Of a DNA stretch of 23,702 nt, positions 1 to 12,156 are shown in pieces (within the stretch, counting starts at the first letter, position 1; the number at the start of each line of letters is the position of its first letter). The DNA lies in the NCBI GenBank assembly GCA_000697355.1, contig JNEN01000925.1:1-23702 (forward strand). The letters run 5' to 3'. The DNA comes from Syncephalastrum monosporum B8922 (Eukaryota; Mucoromycota; Mucoromycetes; Mucorales; Syncephalastraceae). The translations under genes were made by a program, and so were the position numbers. The notes under the pieces are model-generated. The model saw only the letters and a list, made by a program, of their open reading frames with translations, was not told where the DNA came from and searched no databases.

Positions 1-322
1 CATGATATTGCTTGGTACTGCGCCACTGCTACCTAACATTTGTCAACTATATTCACAGCACCATTCCCTTCTCCGTAGATATTACATCATTTGACCCTTT
101 TAAAGTCACCACACACCAATAATCAGCGTCAGCTGCGTCACTTTAATATGGGTATCATGCTTTTTCAACAGCAACTTCCAAGACATACGTGTAATGAGAG
201 AGGGACCGTCTATCTCATTTGTCCCAAATAGTCGATGCCTGTAAGCTATATTTACGATGTAGGACTCCCAGCACGGAAGAACGATCCGTTGTCATGCCAG
301 GAAGGCTCACTTTCATCGCCTG
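1..322. other. Intergenic edge, downstream of HAUS6
   Basis: This stretch lies 3' of the minus-strand HAUS6 stop codon. I see no convincing coding region, RNA gene or repeat. No AATAAA-type polyadenylation signal is obvious on the minus strand just past the stop. Confidence 0.5.
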
Positions 323-2459
323 TCACAAAGGTTGCTTAGTCAGATAGCCCATTGTCTTTCTTTTCTTTTCGTAAGGCTTACCGAGAAGACCGATATTGCG
401 CGTTGGTGTACTAATGGCGGCTTGGTACGCCGCCAAGGAACTTGATCCTGGACTATTCCAGTGAAACGGAGAGGGTTCTCGTCGTTCGCAGCTGGTGATA
501 GACCGACGTCGGCCTGACTCGATTGTTTTACGAGACGGGCTCCTGTCACTGTAAGGACCATGGAGGCTGCCATCAGATTCCAAAAAGCTACGCTCTTTAG
601 GTCGTCGCATATCAGGGCTTGCGCTGCGGCTGCGACCCTTGGGGTTTGCTTTACTACCGCTGCCGCTGCTGACCAGCCCAGCCCCTATGTCGCGGTGGTG
701 CTTGGATTGTATAGGGCTGGCATCCCATTCTACTACACATCATTGAACTTGATATCCCGGTGTCCCTTCCCTTATTTTACCTTCAGGAGGATCTGACGCG
801 TGTGATGGGTTAGATGCAAGGCTACGATCTGAGTACAGGATGGAGGAGGAGAGACCGACACTTGGAGTGCGTTCGCCATGAAAATCCTTCATCACCCGGT
901 TCACGATGCGATCACAGTATTCATCATAAGTATCAGAAACAGGTGATACTTCGGCTGAAAAGAGGGAGGAGGACGTCGATTCGCGACGGAATGAGCCACT
1001 CATCTTGCGTGACAAGGGCTGCAGGGTGGAGGAGTTGCGGATGGGGATCGACGCGCGTTGTTGCTCTTGCTGTCGAAGGATAGGAGAGTTCCCATTTTCT
1101 CGGTGCCGTACATCGGTCCTTCTTTCTGCGTGCTCGTGGTCTGGTACGCTCTGACGATGGCGTAACCTGCTTGGTTCAAGACGAATGGGTAACATATGTG
1201 CTTCATAGTTTATGCTGGTATCAGATGTTAGAGGTCGTTCAGGACTGAGCTGCTGCCTCAGTTGCAAGGCGGTCACGCGTTCGTCGACCTGTTTGCGAAC
1301 ATTCATGATGGCATCTTCCTCAGAATGGCCTGCTGTATAGTATTTGTTAGTGGAGCTCCTAACATGCCATGCGCTGCTACACTTGCCAGAAGTCAAGGGG
1401 GGTAAAACAAAGTCTGGCAGAGTATCGTCATCTTCCGGGCGATAGTCCCTAAGCTGCTCAATGATCTCTTTGTACTTTCGCTTCTTTGGAAAGGTGCTGT
1501 ATATGCATAAATGGTTGGTGTATATTACACATGCTACTGGACAAACATACCGATGATATTGTTTTTCCTTTGCCAGTAGCGCTTGTGTCATGCTACGATT
1601 CTTCTCTGCAAGTGAGTTGAGATGATCCTGCAGCTGGTCGCGCATTTTATGGATATAGTCTCGATCCATGAGCATGGCCGGTATGTCTGGATTGAAAGAC
1701 ACTTCAGAGCATATGTGAGCCATGTTTTGATTTTATGTTGCATAAGGAGCACCTGAAGAAGAACCTTCGTCGGCATTGAGCACTCTCCGAGCCCCTTCCA
1801 TCCAGGGCGCATTGCCTGCAAGTAGAGCCTTGCCATGCCGCAGAAGTTCAGCTCTCAGCATCGCTGATCTAGAATCCAGCTTTTCGCGTAATGCGTCAGG
1901 ATCTGTGTATCGGGGAGAGCCGTCTAGATCAATGAAAGGCGAACCTAATACGCACATTTAATCGCGATAAACCACAGGATAAACCCATTCTACCTGGTCG
2001 CACGACTCGGCGTGTGGCGCAACGAAGAGCATAAGTTGAAAGGGCAGCCATGATGGTATCGATATGCTCCCCGCGGCAGTCTTCAAAGTAGCTGCGGCGA
2101 AGCACGACGTGACTTGGAAGGTGTCCAGCGTGTTTGAGTTCTTCAAGCCAACGAAAGGCAGCTGCCCGGTACTCGCGTGACTGTCGTCCATAGTCTTTTA
2201 TGGGCCAGCATTGCTGGAAGACGATGCGCGATTTGCGGTGATCAATGTGGTCAAACAAGAAGTGGCTGGTGGCCTCGAAAGGCTTAATGTTGTTGGTGTG
2301 GTGGAACATTTGCTCGTCGAGGGTAAATGAAGTGCCGTGTGGGACGTGCTCCTGTACAGAGAATCCAAGCAGAAGCAGATTGGTTACGAGCAAAGCAGCA
2401 CTGCTAGCACTCCAAGAACTACCGTTACTACTTTTGTTGTTCTTGTTAGTACTGCTCAT
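323..2459 (-). CDS. HAUS6: HAUS augmin-like complex subunit 6 (HAUS6 N-terminal domain protein)
   Basis: Augmin recruits gamma-tubulin to existing spindle microtubules so that new ones branch off. Proposed exons, in transcription order, are 2459-1994, 1944-1753, 1686-1551, 1496-781 and 684-323, joining in frame to about 623 aa. Introns are 49, 66, 54 and 96 nt. The first exon carries the family pattern: a hydrophobic NLLLLGF segment near residue 27, then FEATSHFLFDHID, FQQCWPI, SREYRAAAFRWLEELK, as in HAUS6_N proteins. Exon 3 and the start of exon 4 look like coiled coil (DQLQDHLNSLAEKNRSMTQ, then KYKEIIEQLRDY). The C-terminal half is Ser/Arg-rich and apparently disordered. An upstream in-frame ATG at 2501 would add 14 residues; I chose 2459 because it gives a compact start. 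A further 48-nt in-frame intron (1380-1333, weak GTAGCA donor, CTAAC branch site) is possible. The N-terminal identity is strong; the C-terminal exon rests on phase-matched splicing. Confidence 0.82.
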
Positions 2460-3020
2460 GTCGCGTTCTTCCACCCAAAAGGAAAGTTCAAGGTGCCTCA
2501 CGATTTAACGCGCCCAATTTTTTTTCCTTTTTGGAAATTGGCATACCGTGCAGACTGATTGCTGTCGAGGGTAAACGTATCATCACCAATCAGCACCTCC
2601 CTCTGCATGGATACATATCCATGGGGAGATGGGCCTGCTGTTGCGGTGTATGTTCTATTTTGGGGGAGGGCAGCCTACTGTATCCCACAATGGATATTGA
2701 ACTTGATTCTGAAGGCGCCACAAAACAATACATGCAAGCCAAAATGGACCTTAGATATGGACATCAAACGGTGCAAGTAAGAAGCAATAATAGCGAATAT
2801 AGGAGCATTTAGTTTTCATACAGGACACCAATGAAATAATAGGTAGAGTGACAAACAGGACAGGACTGTTTGCTTGGCTGTTTGCTTGTCAGATGAATGG
2901 CACCCTAATCGGGCTGTGCGGCCAAAAAGAAACAAAAGAAAAAGACGCGTTGGGCGGCGCAAAAATAAAAGAGTCAGTCGGCTGACAAACATAATCGAAG
3001 GGTTGCACGCGCTCATGCAA

Positions 3021-3038
3021 ATGACGTCGATACGTCAT
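3021..3038. promoter_or_regulatory. CRE-like inverted repeat
   Basis: ATGACGT and ACGTCAT form a perfect 7-bp inverted repeat around CGAT. Each arm contains TGACGT/ACGTCA, the half-site core bound by ATF/CREB-type bZIP factors. It lies about 510 bp upstream of the PTC1 start and about 560 bp upstream of HAUS6. Binding is inference from the motif only. Confidence 0.35.
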
Positions 3039-3207
3039 GCACATTTGAGATATGTAAATGAAAAACTATCATCTCGCTGCTCTTTTGTTTTGAAGGAAAA
3101 GAGAGAGGTAGAGATAGAGTGATACAGTACACAGAAAAGTAAAATTTGTAATATGTATTTGGAGGCAAAGGCATTGGCGAACAATAAGGTTTAGCGCAGA
3201 AAGATTC

Positions 3208-3239
3208 GTGTGTGTACGTGTGTGTGTGTGTGTGTGTGA
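3208..3239. repeat. (TG)n microsatellite
   Basis: This is a run of alternating TG about 30 bases long with one ACG interruption, in the HAUS6/PTC1 intergenic region. Alternating purine-pyrimidine tracts can adopt Z-DNA and are often length-polymorphic. Confidence 0.85.
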
Positions 3240-3545
3240 TGATGATCACTCAAATATGGGGTGTTTATTTTTGGCATCTGTCTGTCTTTTCTTTTTTGGC
3301 TTTGGTGGTGCTGTGGTTACATTTTACGCTGCAGTGCGTTTGCTGTCTTTGAATATTGTATGTACCAGATTCATTCATTCATACACACACGTCTTGCTCC
3401 CTTTCAACCCCACGACTCTTCCTCTTCCTCTTCTTTTTCCCTCTGTTCTTTGCCCTGTGTTCTCTTGCTCAAACGTTGCTCCTTATTCACTAGACCTCAC
3501 GTGTTCTCTCATCCTATTATTCTACGTACCCGCCAGTTATACACA

Positions 3546-4768
3546 ATGCAAGCCACTACACAAAGCGATGCCACTAATCTCGACACAAACCGCGCATCGA
3601 CGCAGACGCAGTCCTCGCCTTCGGGTGCGAGACCTGACGCGGACCAGAACCCGACTAGCAATATCAAGAATTCAGGCTTTGCGGTTGGCATTTCCGAAGA
3701 CAGAAACAAGCGCTGTCGCAGAACAATGGAAGATGCTCACTGCTCAGTGGTCAACTTTGACGGCGTGCCAAGACAGGGCTTCTTTGCCATCTACGATGGA
3801 CACGCTGGCAAGTCAACCGCTGAATGGTGTGGTCGAAACTTTCACAAGGTTCGTTTTTCTTTTGCCTGCTCACCTGACTATCTCTTTTTCTGTCTCTCTC
3901 TCTCTCTCTCTCCTTGCTCTCCTTTTTATTAATATTTTTCGCTCTGCTTCTTCCTTTTCCTTTTGCTCCAGACTTTTGCGGAATGCCTGCATCGACACGA
4001 AACCCAACCAGTCCCGGAGATTCTAAACTTGGCATTTCTGGAGGCCGATCGCCAACTGAACGAGAGCGAAGGAAAGACCTCAGGTTGCACGGCGGTGGTG
4101 GCTTTCGTTCAAGTCAAGGGTGACAAAGTATGGACAGTGAAAGGACGCGCGTTTTGCTATTCTGTGAGTCGGTAGCTAATCCTTGCTCGTTCTCTCTTCC
4201 TTTGCGTTATGAAGCGCATTCTATATACTGGTAACGTAGGCGATGCACGCGCTGTCCTTTGGTAAGTAAACGGTGGAAAAGCATTTCATAAAAAGGGACG
4301 CGTTTGGCTGACTTGCACATGCTTGGTATTTTCAAGCCGCAAGGGGAAGGCTATCAGGCTGTCATACGACCACAAGGGATCCGATCCTCAAGAAGCGAAG
4401 CGAATCATCGACCTGGGAGGTTTCATGATGAACAACCGGGTGAACGGCGTGCTAGCAGTGACGCGTTCGCTAGGCGACTGCGTCATGAAAGAGTTCGTAG
4501 TGGGTAATCCATACACGACCGAGACGGATTTGGCCGACGGCGATGACTTCCTTATTCTGGCTTGCGATGGGGTATGTAACTTGACAGAGCCAAACCGAGA
4601 AACTATTCTAACCTGACATGACAGCTTTGGGACGTATGTGAAGACCAGGATGCGGTTGATTTGATCAAAGATATTCAAGACCCAACCGTGGCGAGCCAGA
4701 GGCTGCTGGATCACGCCCTCGCCAATTTCAGCACTGATAACCTCAGTATCATTGTTGTTCGCTTCTAA
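3546..4768 (+). CDS. PTC1: PP2C-type protein phosphatase, Ptc1-like
   Basis: Mg/Mn-dependent Ser/Thr phosphatase; yeast Ptc1 damps the osmotic (HOG) and cell-wall MAP-kinase pathways. Exons 3546-3848, 3972-4127, 4215-4261, 4337-4571 and 4625-4768 join to 294 aa, close to the 281 aa of yeast Ptc1. A disordered N-terminus of about 43 residues precedes the PP2C fold. The metal-binding motifs are all visible: RRTMED (D63), the DGHAG motif at residues 84-88, RSLGD, ACDGLWDV and STDN near the end. The segments [14 protein letters not shown] and [13 protein letters not shown] point to Ptc1 within PP2C. Exon 4 joins exon 3 in phase 2 to give [16 protein letters not shown], a typical family reading, supporting the splice at 4261/4337. 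Intron 1 (123 nt) is pyrimidine-rich with a TC repeat. It is divergent from HAUS6. Confidence 0.95.
3893..3912. repeat. (TC)n tract in PTC1 intron 1
   Basis: This simple TC repeat lies within the first PTC1 intron and forms part of an unusually long pyrimidine-rich stretch before the acceptor at 3971. Confidence 0.8.
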
Positions 4769-5706
4769 GTACACTTCCCTTGCTCCACCCATTCTCACGT
4801 ACGCTCAACTCCAGCGTCCTTCTCTCCTATTTCGCATGTGCACACACGCATGCCCCTCTCTTTCTCTCTTTCTCTCTTACATACGTCTATTTCTTTCTGT
4901 GCTCCTCTCTCTCTGTCTTTCTTTCTTCCATCCTCTTCTTTGCCATTCATGCAGTGGCATCTTGCTATGTTTCTCCTTGCCTCGCTTTTCTTTCGCTATT
5001 CTCACGAGTAGTATTTGAATTTCTTCCTGCTTTTGTAAAATAACCTTGTACCCCCATTTCCACCGAAAAAAAAGATGAGAGAAGCCGCACCCTTTATCGT
5101 ATAAGCTACTCTGTGTATAAATATCGTAGTAGTAGACTGCAACCTTTACATGTGACACGCGACGTCTCGCGCCAAAGAATATCTCAAACCGCGTATTGCG
5201 ATCTTGTTACATTTATGGGCATATGCTGACGCGTCTCGGTCTCTTCCGCGCGTATGTGTAACGTAGGAAACTTATCAAGTTTCTTGTTTTGCAATACGCA
5301 CTTTTCATACGGTCGCTTCAGGACGCATCCACAGCCACACAGTCGAGCGTTATTTGATTACGGACCAGGACCATTTAGAAAGTCAGCAGTAAGACCTGCA
5401 TGTGCTCGTCTATCCTCCACCTTTGTCTGAGTTGGGCCTTTGTGCTCGCTCCTCTGTAGTCTGAAAAGTGATGTATGCAATATGTGATATACGTTTCTAT
5501 GCAACGGGTTGCTTTTGTTCAATCTGGCGCAGGTCCTGGGAATGCGCCACTACGGCACTGCCCGGGAAAATACATTGCCCGACATCCAGCCATTGTGTGG
5601 TGCAGTGCTCCACTTGATACGCCTAAATATCGCCAGAAAACAAATGTCTATAAAAATGCCGCAATTTCTCTATTTTGTTACCTTCTTTCGCGTTTGCTAA
5701 CTCACA
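4769..5706. other. Intergenic region PTC1 - aldo-keto reductase
   Basis: The first 270 bases after the PTC1 stop are strongly CT-rich on the plus strand and probably include its 3' UTR. The rest has ordinary composition and should hold the promoter of the downstream reductase. Short open frames here, for example 5475-5756, show no motif and overlap the true first exon in another frame. I see no RNA gene. Confidence 0.5.
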
Positions 5707-7121
<1,415 letters not shown>

Positions 7122-8355
7122 ATAATGACCTGTGGCGCGACATTATACTACTGTTGAACTAAAGATCCCTCTCATTCAATGAATAATAAGAGTTTTAAGG
7201 TGAACGTCCGCACGGGGCAGCCCAATTTTGCCATCAGTTGATCTTCACAGTGTGTAAGGCAGTCATTACATATGCTATACAGAAACCATGCTGGATGTGA
7301 TTTTATTATTGATAAAACTATTTTACGTATGGACGCGAATAAGCTCTGCACCTGAGCAAGAAAAGCCTATAAATGATCGTACATGTATGAGTATTTCATA
7401 AACAATCCATGATGATCCATGTTGGTTTATCAGAATAAAGTAGTAGAAACACGGAATATTCATAATTTTCAGCGTGTATTTTTTGCTCATCATAGAAACC
7501 AAATGGTCTGTTTCATACCTTGTGATGAAAGAGGAATGAAAAGAGAAAAAAATTTTCATCTGCCTTTTTGATAAGTTTCAGCTGAGATTGAAGCGGTCTC
7601 TACATACTTTTCCATGATGACCGCTTTCGCTCATTGCATACACCTATTTTTTCGAATTCTCTTTATTATGGATCATGTATCTTTTCTTTGCTACACGGCT
7701 TGCACTGGCATGAGTAACTGTATTTACAGTGGGGAGGCAGGGCGCTGATAACACTGGAACTCTTCAATACCCATTCCAGAGATAAGAATGCATTTGCCGG
7801 GCTGATACACGTGTCTATCCAACGTACAGATCAAATAATGTGCCAAGTACGCTTCTTGTATCGTGTCCGTATGGATCTAATATTTAGACGCTTTGTGAGA
7901 CACTCGTAGAACTTATAAAAAAGCAATTTAATACATTATGGCTCTTAATGTATCCGTGTCATCATGGCCCTGAAATTTTACTTCGTTAAAAGAACAGAGC
8001 CGGCACTTTTCTAATGCCTCAAAAGCACAGAAGAGAACTATCCGGGTAAATATCTACATGCTGATGTCAGGTCTAAGTGCACCCTGGTGACCTTTAGCTA
8101 AGAACATTTCTGTGGGGGGAAAGCGAAACAATAAGTTATGTCATTGCCTTTCTATAGATGTGCCCTGGACGGAATTTGAAACTCCTGCCGGCCAATTTTC
8201 TTCTAGTAAGTCTCCATGGAACGCCTTCATGTGCATAGAAAATGAAGTCGCAAAAATATAAAAGAGATGTCATCTTCCTTTCCTATTGCCATTACAGGCA
8301 TTTTCAACTCATGCTCACTTAAGTGCTACTTTAATTTCTATCTCGTTATATTTGT
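7122..8355. other. Intergenic region, AT-rich, no gene seen
   Basis: About 1.2 kb between the reductase and the zinc protein gene. The single short minus-strand open frame (7323-7559) is AT-rich and lacks motifs. I see no tRNA, repeat family or transposon remnant. A TATA-like site lies near the right end. Confidence 0.5.
8256..8264 (+). promoter_or_regulatory. TATA-box-like element
   Basis: ATATAAAAG lies about 95 bases upstream of the ATG at 8356, a plausible distance for a core promoter with a leader of about 60 bases. It is one AT-rich match in an AT-rich region, so the call is tentative. Confidence 0.35.
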
Positions 8356-8763
8356 ATGCGTATACCAACTCTATCCCAAGACGACGATCACTCTGCTTGT
8401 ATACTGCACGACATTCGCAAGACCACTAGCGCCGGATACTATCAACAATATCCACATTCGGAAAGCGTATCACAAGAAAACGACCCAGAGGGAGCTTTAT
8501 CGGAAACAAGCAGTGCAACGGACTACGACGACCTGGCAGAAGAGCCAGCGACATGTGGTGAGTGCGGCAAGGCGCTAGGCCCTGGCTGGCAATGCGATAC
8601 TTGTCGACGCAGCTGCAAATACTGCAATCGAGCTCTTACCCCCGATCCAAATGACTACTGCGAACGTTGCTATCGCCGCTGTGAAGTCCATGGCATCCTG
8701 TATAGTGTCATCACCAAGGCTCAGTGTCCAGAATGTGCCAAAAATACCACCCAGCGAAAGTAG
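8356..8763 (+). CDS. Small cysteine-rich protein with three predicted zinc sites
   Basis: I do not recognise the family. The 135-aa single-exon product has an acidic, Ser-rich, probably disordered N-terminal half (about residues 30-65). The C-terminal half carries evenly spaced metal-ligand pairs: CxxC at 67/70, 80/83, 87/90 and 102/105, CxxH at 109/112 and CxxC at 124/127. Grouped in order, these give three four-ligand sites, resembling double zinc-ribbon (DZR) or short LIM-like knuckles. Such modules usually mediate protein or nucleic-acid contacts. No signal peptide or membrane segment is visible. The start is uncertain: the ATG at 8356 is the first in this frame, but an upstream exon cannot be excluded. 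Coding is supported by the cysteine spacing and by the loss of coding character directly after the stop. Confidence 0.72.
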   Translation: MRIPTLSQDDDHSACILHDIRKTTSAGYYQQYPHSESVSQENDPEGALSETSSATDYDDLAEEPATCGECGKALGPGWQCDTCRRSCKYCNRALTPDPNDYCERCYRRCEVHGILYSVITKAQCPECAKNTTQRK

Positions 8764-9180
8764 TCTGCCTCTCTATAGAAGATAACATTTGTTTTTAGTA
8801 CCACTGTAGTTTAAATCACCAATATGTAGTTTTTATTTGTAATATATACTCTGTTCTGTATTTTTTTACTGTACAACCCATCACTACTACTTTTATATAT
8901 TTTGAAATGAAGTGTCTAATACGACGTAATAGATTTTTGATCATATAGAGTGTCCATTGCTGGTCGAATTTTTCGCAGTGTACTGTTTACCCAACGTCAG
9001 TTTCCAGCTACCGTATACATCAGCTGTTTAGTACTGATAGTAGCCCATAGTGTACTGTTCAGTCTATATAACATTGACTTTGCTTATGCAAAAACCGACT
9101 GTGTCGTGTCAGAGTTGGATTTCAAGAGTTTTAAAGCCGCAACAAAGTGCAATCTCAGCCATATTCGTCCGCCTTGTTCA
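8764..9180. other. Intergenic region zinc protein - APC5
   Basis: AT-rich, about 420 bases. The APC5 frame happens to stay open upstream of the chosen ATG (from about 8950), but the residues there show no APC5 similarity, so I read this as promoter and leader. Confidence 0.5.
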
Positions 9181-12156
9181 ATGCTGGGCTGTCAACGCCG
9201 TATCGTACGCGTACCTTACTTGACACCTTTCAAGGTCGTCCTTTTACTATTGATACACAACTATGCCCACTACAAGCTGATAAATGAGAACAACCCTGCT
9301 ATTATACTTTTCGTTTTGGACAGCATCAAGGTAAACCAAGCATTTTCTCATTCCATTTTCGGCTAATCTTCTTTGATCAAGAACGACGATGCTCAAAATG
9401 AACCTCCCCTCCAAGCCATTTACGACCTTATTGACAGTGAGAACAATATCATCGAGCAGCAGGCAAGTAGGCTCGCACTAAACTTCGTGATCACGTGTTT
9501 TAAAGGGCGTTACAGAGAAAGTTAACTTCCTGGTCCTAGGTCCGCGCACTAGACTCGCCCGATGCGCTTTTTAGCTTCATTGAAGGTCGCCGAGGAAGTT
9601 CGCCTCTTGCGAATTTTTGCTGACGAGTTTTTGCAGGTCTGAATTCCATTCTTGATGATGGGGATAGATTATTAGAGGAGCCAAATGACAGCGAGCAAAT
9701 TATCATGGTAAAAACCATATTCGCAAAATGTGTAACATCACTATCCAACACGTACACATAGAGTAAGACCAGCATATTTGGCATATTCATCCGGAAATGC
9801 CGAATCGAGTTCTTCAAGTTGACCATGTCTCAGCAAGGTGAACTGTACGAGATCTTTCAAGCCTATGCTTCAGGTCATAGTGGTCGCGCTCGCTTAGAAT
9901 CCACACCTCCACCTTTGGACACTACGCCTGCGGATACTGGTGTTGAAGGTATGGATCGAATTCAGTTGTGACTATAACCTCACACTGTACCTGCTCTGTC
10001 TCTTAGGATGGATTTGCGAAAATCACATAAATGCCTTTCTTAACAGTCAAGCCCAGACTGTGAGCCGTACGTGAGTGCCGCATTGCCTATGTTTATACTG
10101 ATCACCCGATATCATTATAATAGGATCAGGGTCCAATGACATGTCCCCTTATCTTCTACACGAGTATCTAGACTTTCTCGAGAAACACGCTGCATGTCCA
10201 GGACAGGCTCACCAAGTCAGGTACGTGATTATATTGAAAAGCAACTGTCAAGCTAATTCACGAGACCAGATTCCTCAATTATCTCCGCACAAACGAATAT
10301 GAAGCAGCTGTCAATAGTCTACACGAATTCTTCGACAGCTGTAATCTCTATCAGGAGACATCGATCCAACATTATGCTTTGCTAAATCTAGGCATCCTTG
10401 AAGCCAAATTTGGTCATGTTCGCGCAGCGACAGCAGTAAGATGATTTTTACATGGGATATTTTTACGGTTCTCTAATTTTTTTTAAAAAAAAGGCCTTGA
10501 ACGAATCACGCGACAGAGCACGAGAAGTGCAAGACAACGAGTGTCTCGCCCAGGTATCCAGGTAAAATCCGTTATCTTCTTCTAGGATGCCTGTTAATAA
10601 GTACGCTTTCAGTTTGCTGCGCTTCATTGATCGAGCGCGATCCGATGACCCTGATATTTTCCGACAAACGCTCGTTCATCATCCAGAAATGCACGAATCA
10701 CCTAATATGATATACTTGGAGTGCCTTGAGAAACTCGCACAAGCGCGGGATATGCTGCAGCGAGTAAGTAGAGCGACGGAAGGAAAGGTAGACCAGGAAA
10801 TATTAACATAAACTAGGGATACTCAACGACACATATATTCGACTTGATCGCCACGAGCAGTATCAAGAGCTCTGTACACAATGTCGATTACATTTTACGA
10901 GCACAGCACCTGCTACGAGCACATGTCTGGAAACTTTACGGTACTATCCTTGGGGAATTTAACTAACAAGGTCTAATATTTTCATATAGGCAGGAACGAG
11001 CTCTACAGGTTATACGTGGACTTGGCGCTGAACGTCGAGCAAGGAACCGTAGATGATCTCGAAAAAGCATATATACTAGCGGCAGAACTGGTAAGTAATA
11101 CTTTCATCTCTGTCTCAAACGCCCTCATATTGAAAACTACATCGACAGCATGCATCTGAAGGGGAATACACAGATGCGATTCAAGTCCTGACGCGTTTCT
11201 CGGAACGTTATCCGTCTGAGAGTGAGATGTGTGTCTCCTGGAAACAAGTTATGAACACACTGAAGCAGCAGCTAGAGTATGTAAGCCATAGGGTCTACAG
11301 ACAAGCACTTGAACTTTTTTTTTCAGGCCAGATGCATCATTCCTCGAGAGTCAGACCAAGATACCCACGAATGCAATGCAGCCGCTGGACGAAAAAACAG
11401 ACATGCTAAAACGATTTGCCGCGAAGCTCTATCACACGCACCATATCAACGAGAGCATATTCTTCCTCAAGGAGCAAGGAAACAAGCTCCTGGGCCTTCG
11501 CGACAAAACCCACATGACTGAAATTCTTCTCTCGCTTGCCGAAACTTCATTGGTCAGTGTCTGAGTGTGCAGCTCCTCTTTCATCTTCGCTGAGATGACT
11601 ATGTTGCATAGAATCATGGTTATTATGACGATGCGATTCAGTGCTGCGAGGCAGCGTCTGGATACAGTACAGAAACAGGCGATGTGAAAGGCTGTCTCAA
11701 GGCTATCATCACCTTATGCGCTGTCAAAATTGCAAGTGAGGACGCATCAGAAGTCAATAAGGCTATTGCGCTTTTGGATCAAGCGATACCGCAGGTACGT
11801 CCAAGCTATCTTAAGCTAAGTGACTTCTCACAAAGGCATCAAGGCCTATTCATCTGGGTCTCTGGAACTTCAATCCGAACTTTTCTTCGTATATGGCAAA
11901 GCGCTCTATCAAGCAGGTAAACGTGTCTAACGGCATATTCACCATTTAGCTCATGGTTGACATAGGCCACGAGGGAAGCATGCAATACGTAGCGAAGGCC
12001 GAAAGCGGTACGGCTTCCGAAGATATGCAGGCTCTAGCTTACTGATCCATGCATCTTTATACAGGATTTCGGAAATTGGGCATGGAAATGAAGCATAAGC
12101 AAACCTTATTGCTAAAGGCGATGATATCACAAAAGCGGCGGCAGGCTGCACAGTAA
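9181..12156 (+). CDS. APC5: Anaphase-promoting complex subunit 5
   Basis: APC5 is a TPR scaffold subunit of the APC/C, the nuclear ubiquitin ligase that degrades cyclin B and securin. Eighteen exons join in frame to about 681 aa: 9181-9330, 9382-9462, 9540-9585, 9637-9707, 9762-9948, 10007-10066, 10124-10220, 10270-10435, 10494-10561, 10613-10763, 10817-10940, 10990-11090, 11149-11276, 11327-11552, 11612-11794, 11844-11916, 11966-12007 and 12065-12156. The N-terminus VPYLTPFKVVLLLLIHNY matches the family start (TPYKIAVLVLL in human). SKTSIFGIFIRKCRIEFFKL, FLNYLRTNEYEAAVNSLHEF and YALLNLGILEAKFGH are the diagnostic N-domain and TPR segments; VWKLYGRNEL and AKLYHTHHINESIFFLKEQ lie further on. 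Intron 2 uses a GC donor. The last junction (12007/12065) avoids a stop at 12043 and restores a basic, helical C-terminus ending near RRQAAQ. The intron 15 acceptor (11843) is the least certain site. Confidence 0.9.

Larger units (their letters stand above)
2460..3545. promoter_or_regulatory. Divergent intergenic region HAUS6 / PTC1
   Basis: About 1.1 kb separates the two start codons, which face away from each other, so promoters for both genes should lie here. It contains a CRE-like inverted repeat (3021-3038), a TG microsatellite (3208-3239) and a pyrimidine-rich run (about 3390-3480) that probably belongs to the PTC1 promoter or 5' leader. The open frames in it look like chance: biased composition and no recognisable motifs. 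Confidence 0.5.

Noticed and set aside
2531..2812. Plus-strand open frames between HAUS6 and PTC1
   Set aside because: Short, overlapping each other in different frames, with no motif or codon bias.
3208..4026. Long plus-strand open frame of 272 codons starting in the TG repeat
   Set aside because: It is in a different frame from the PP2C motifs, begins in a microsatellite and runs through the pyrimidine-rich leader and intron 1 of PTC1.
12043..12045. Stop codon after exon 17 of APC5 as the end of the gene
   Set aside because: A GT donor at 12008 and an AG at 12064 join in phase to a coding-like basic tail that fits the family's C-terminal helix better than the unspliced sequence.
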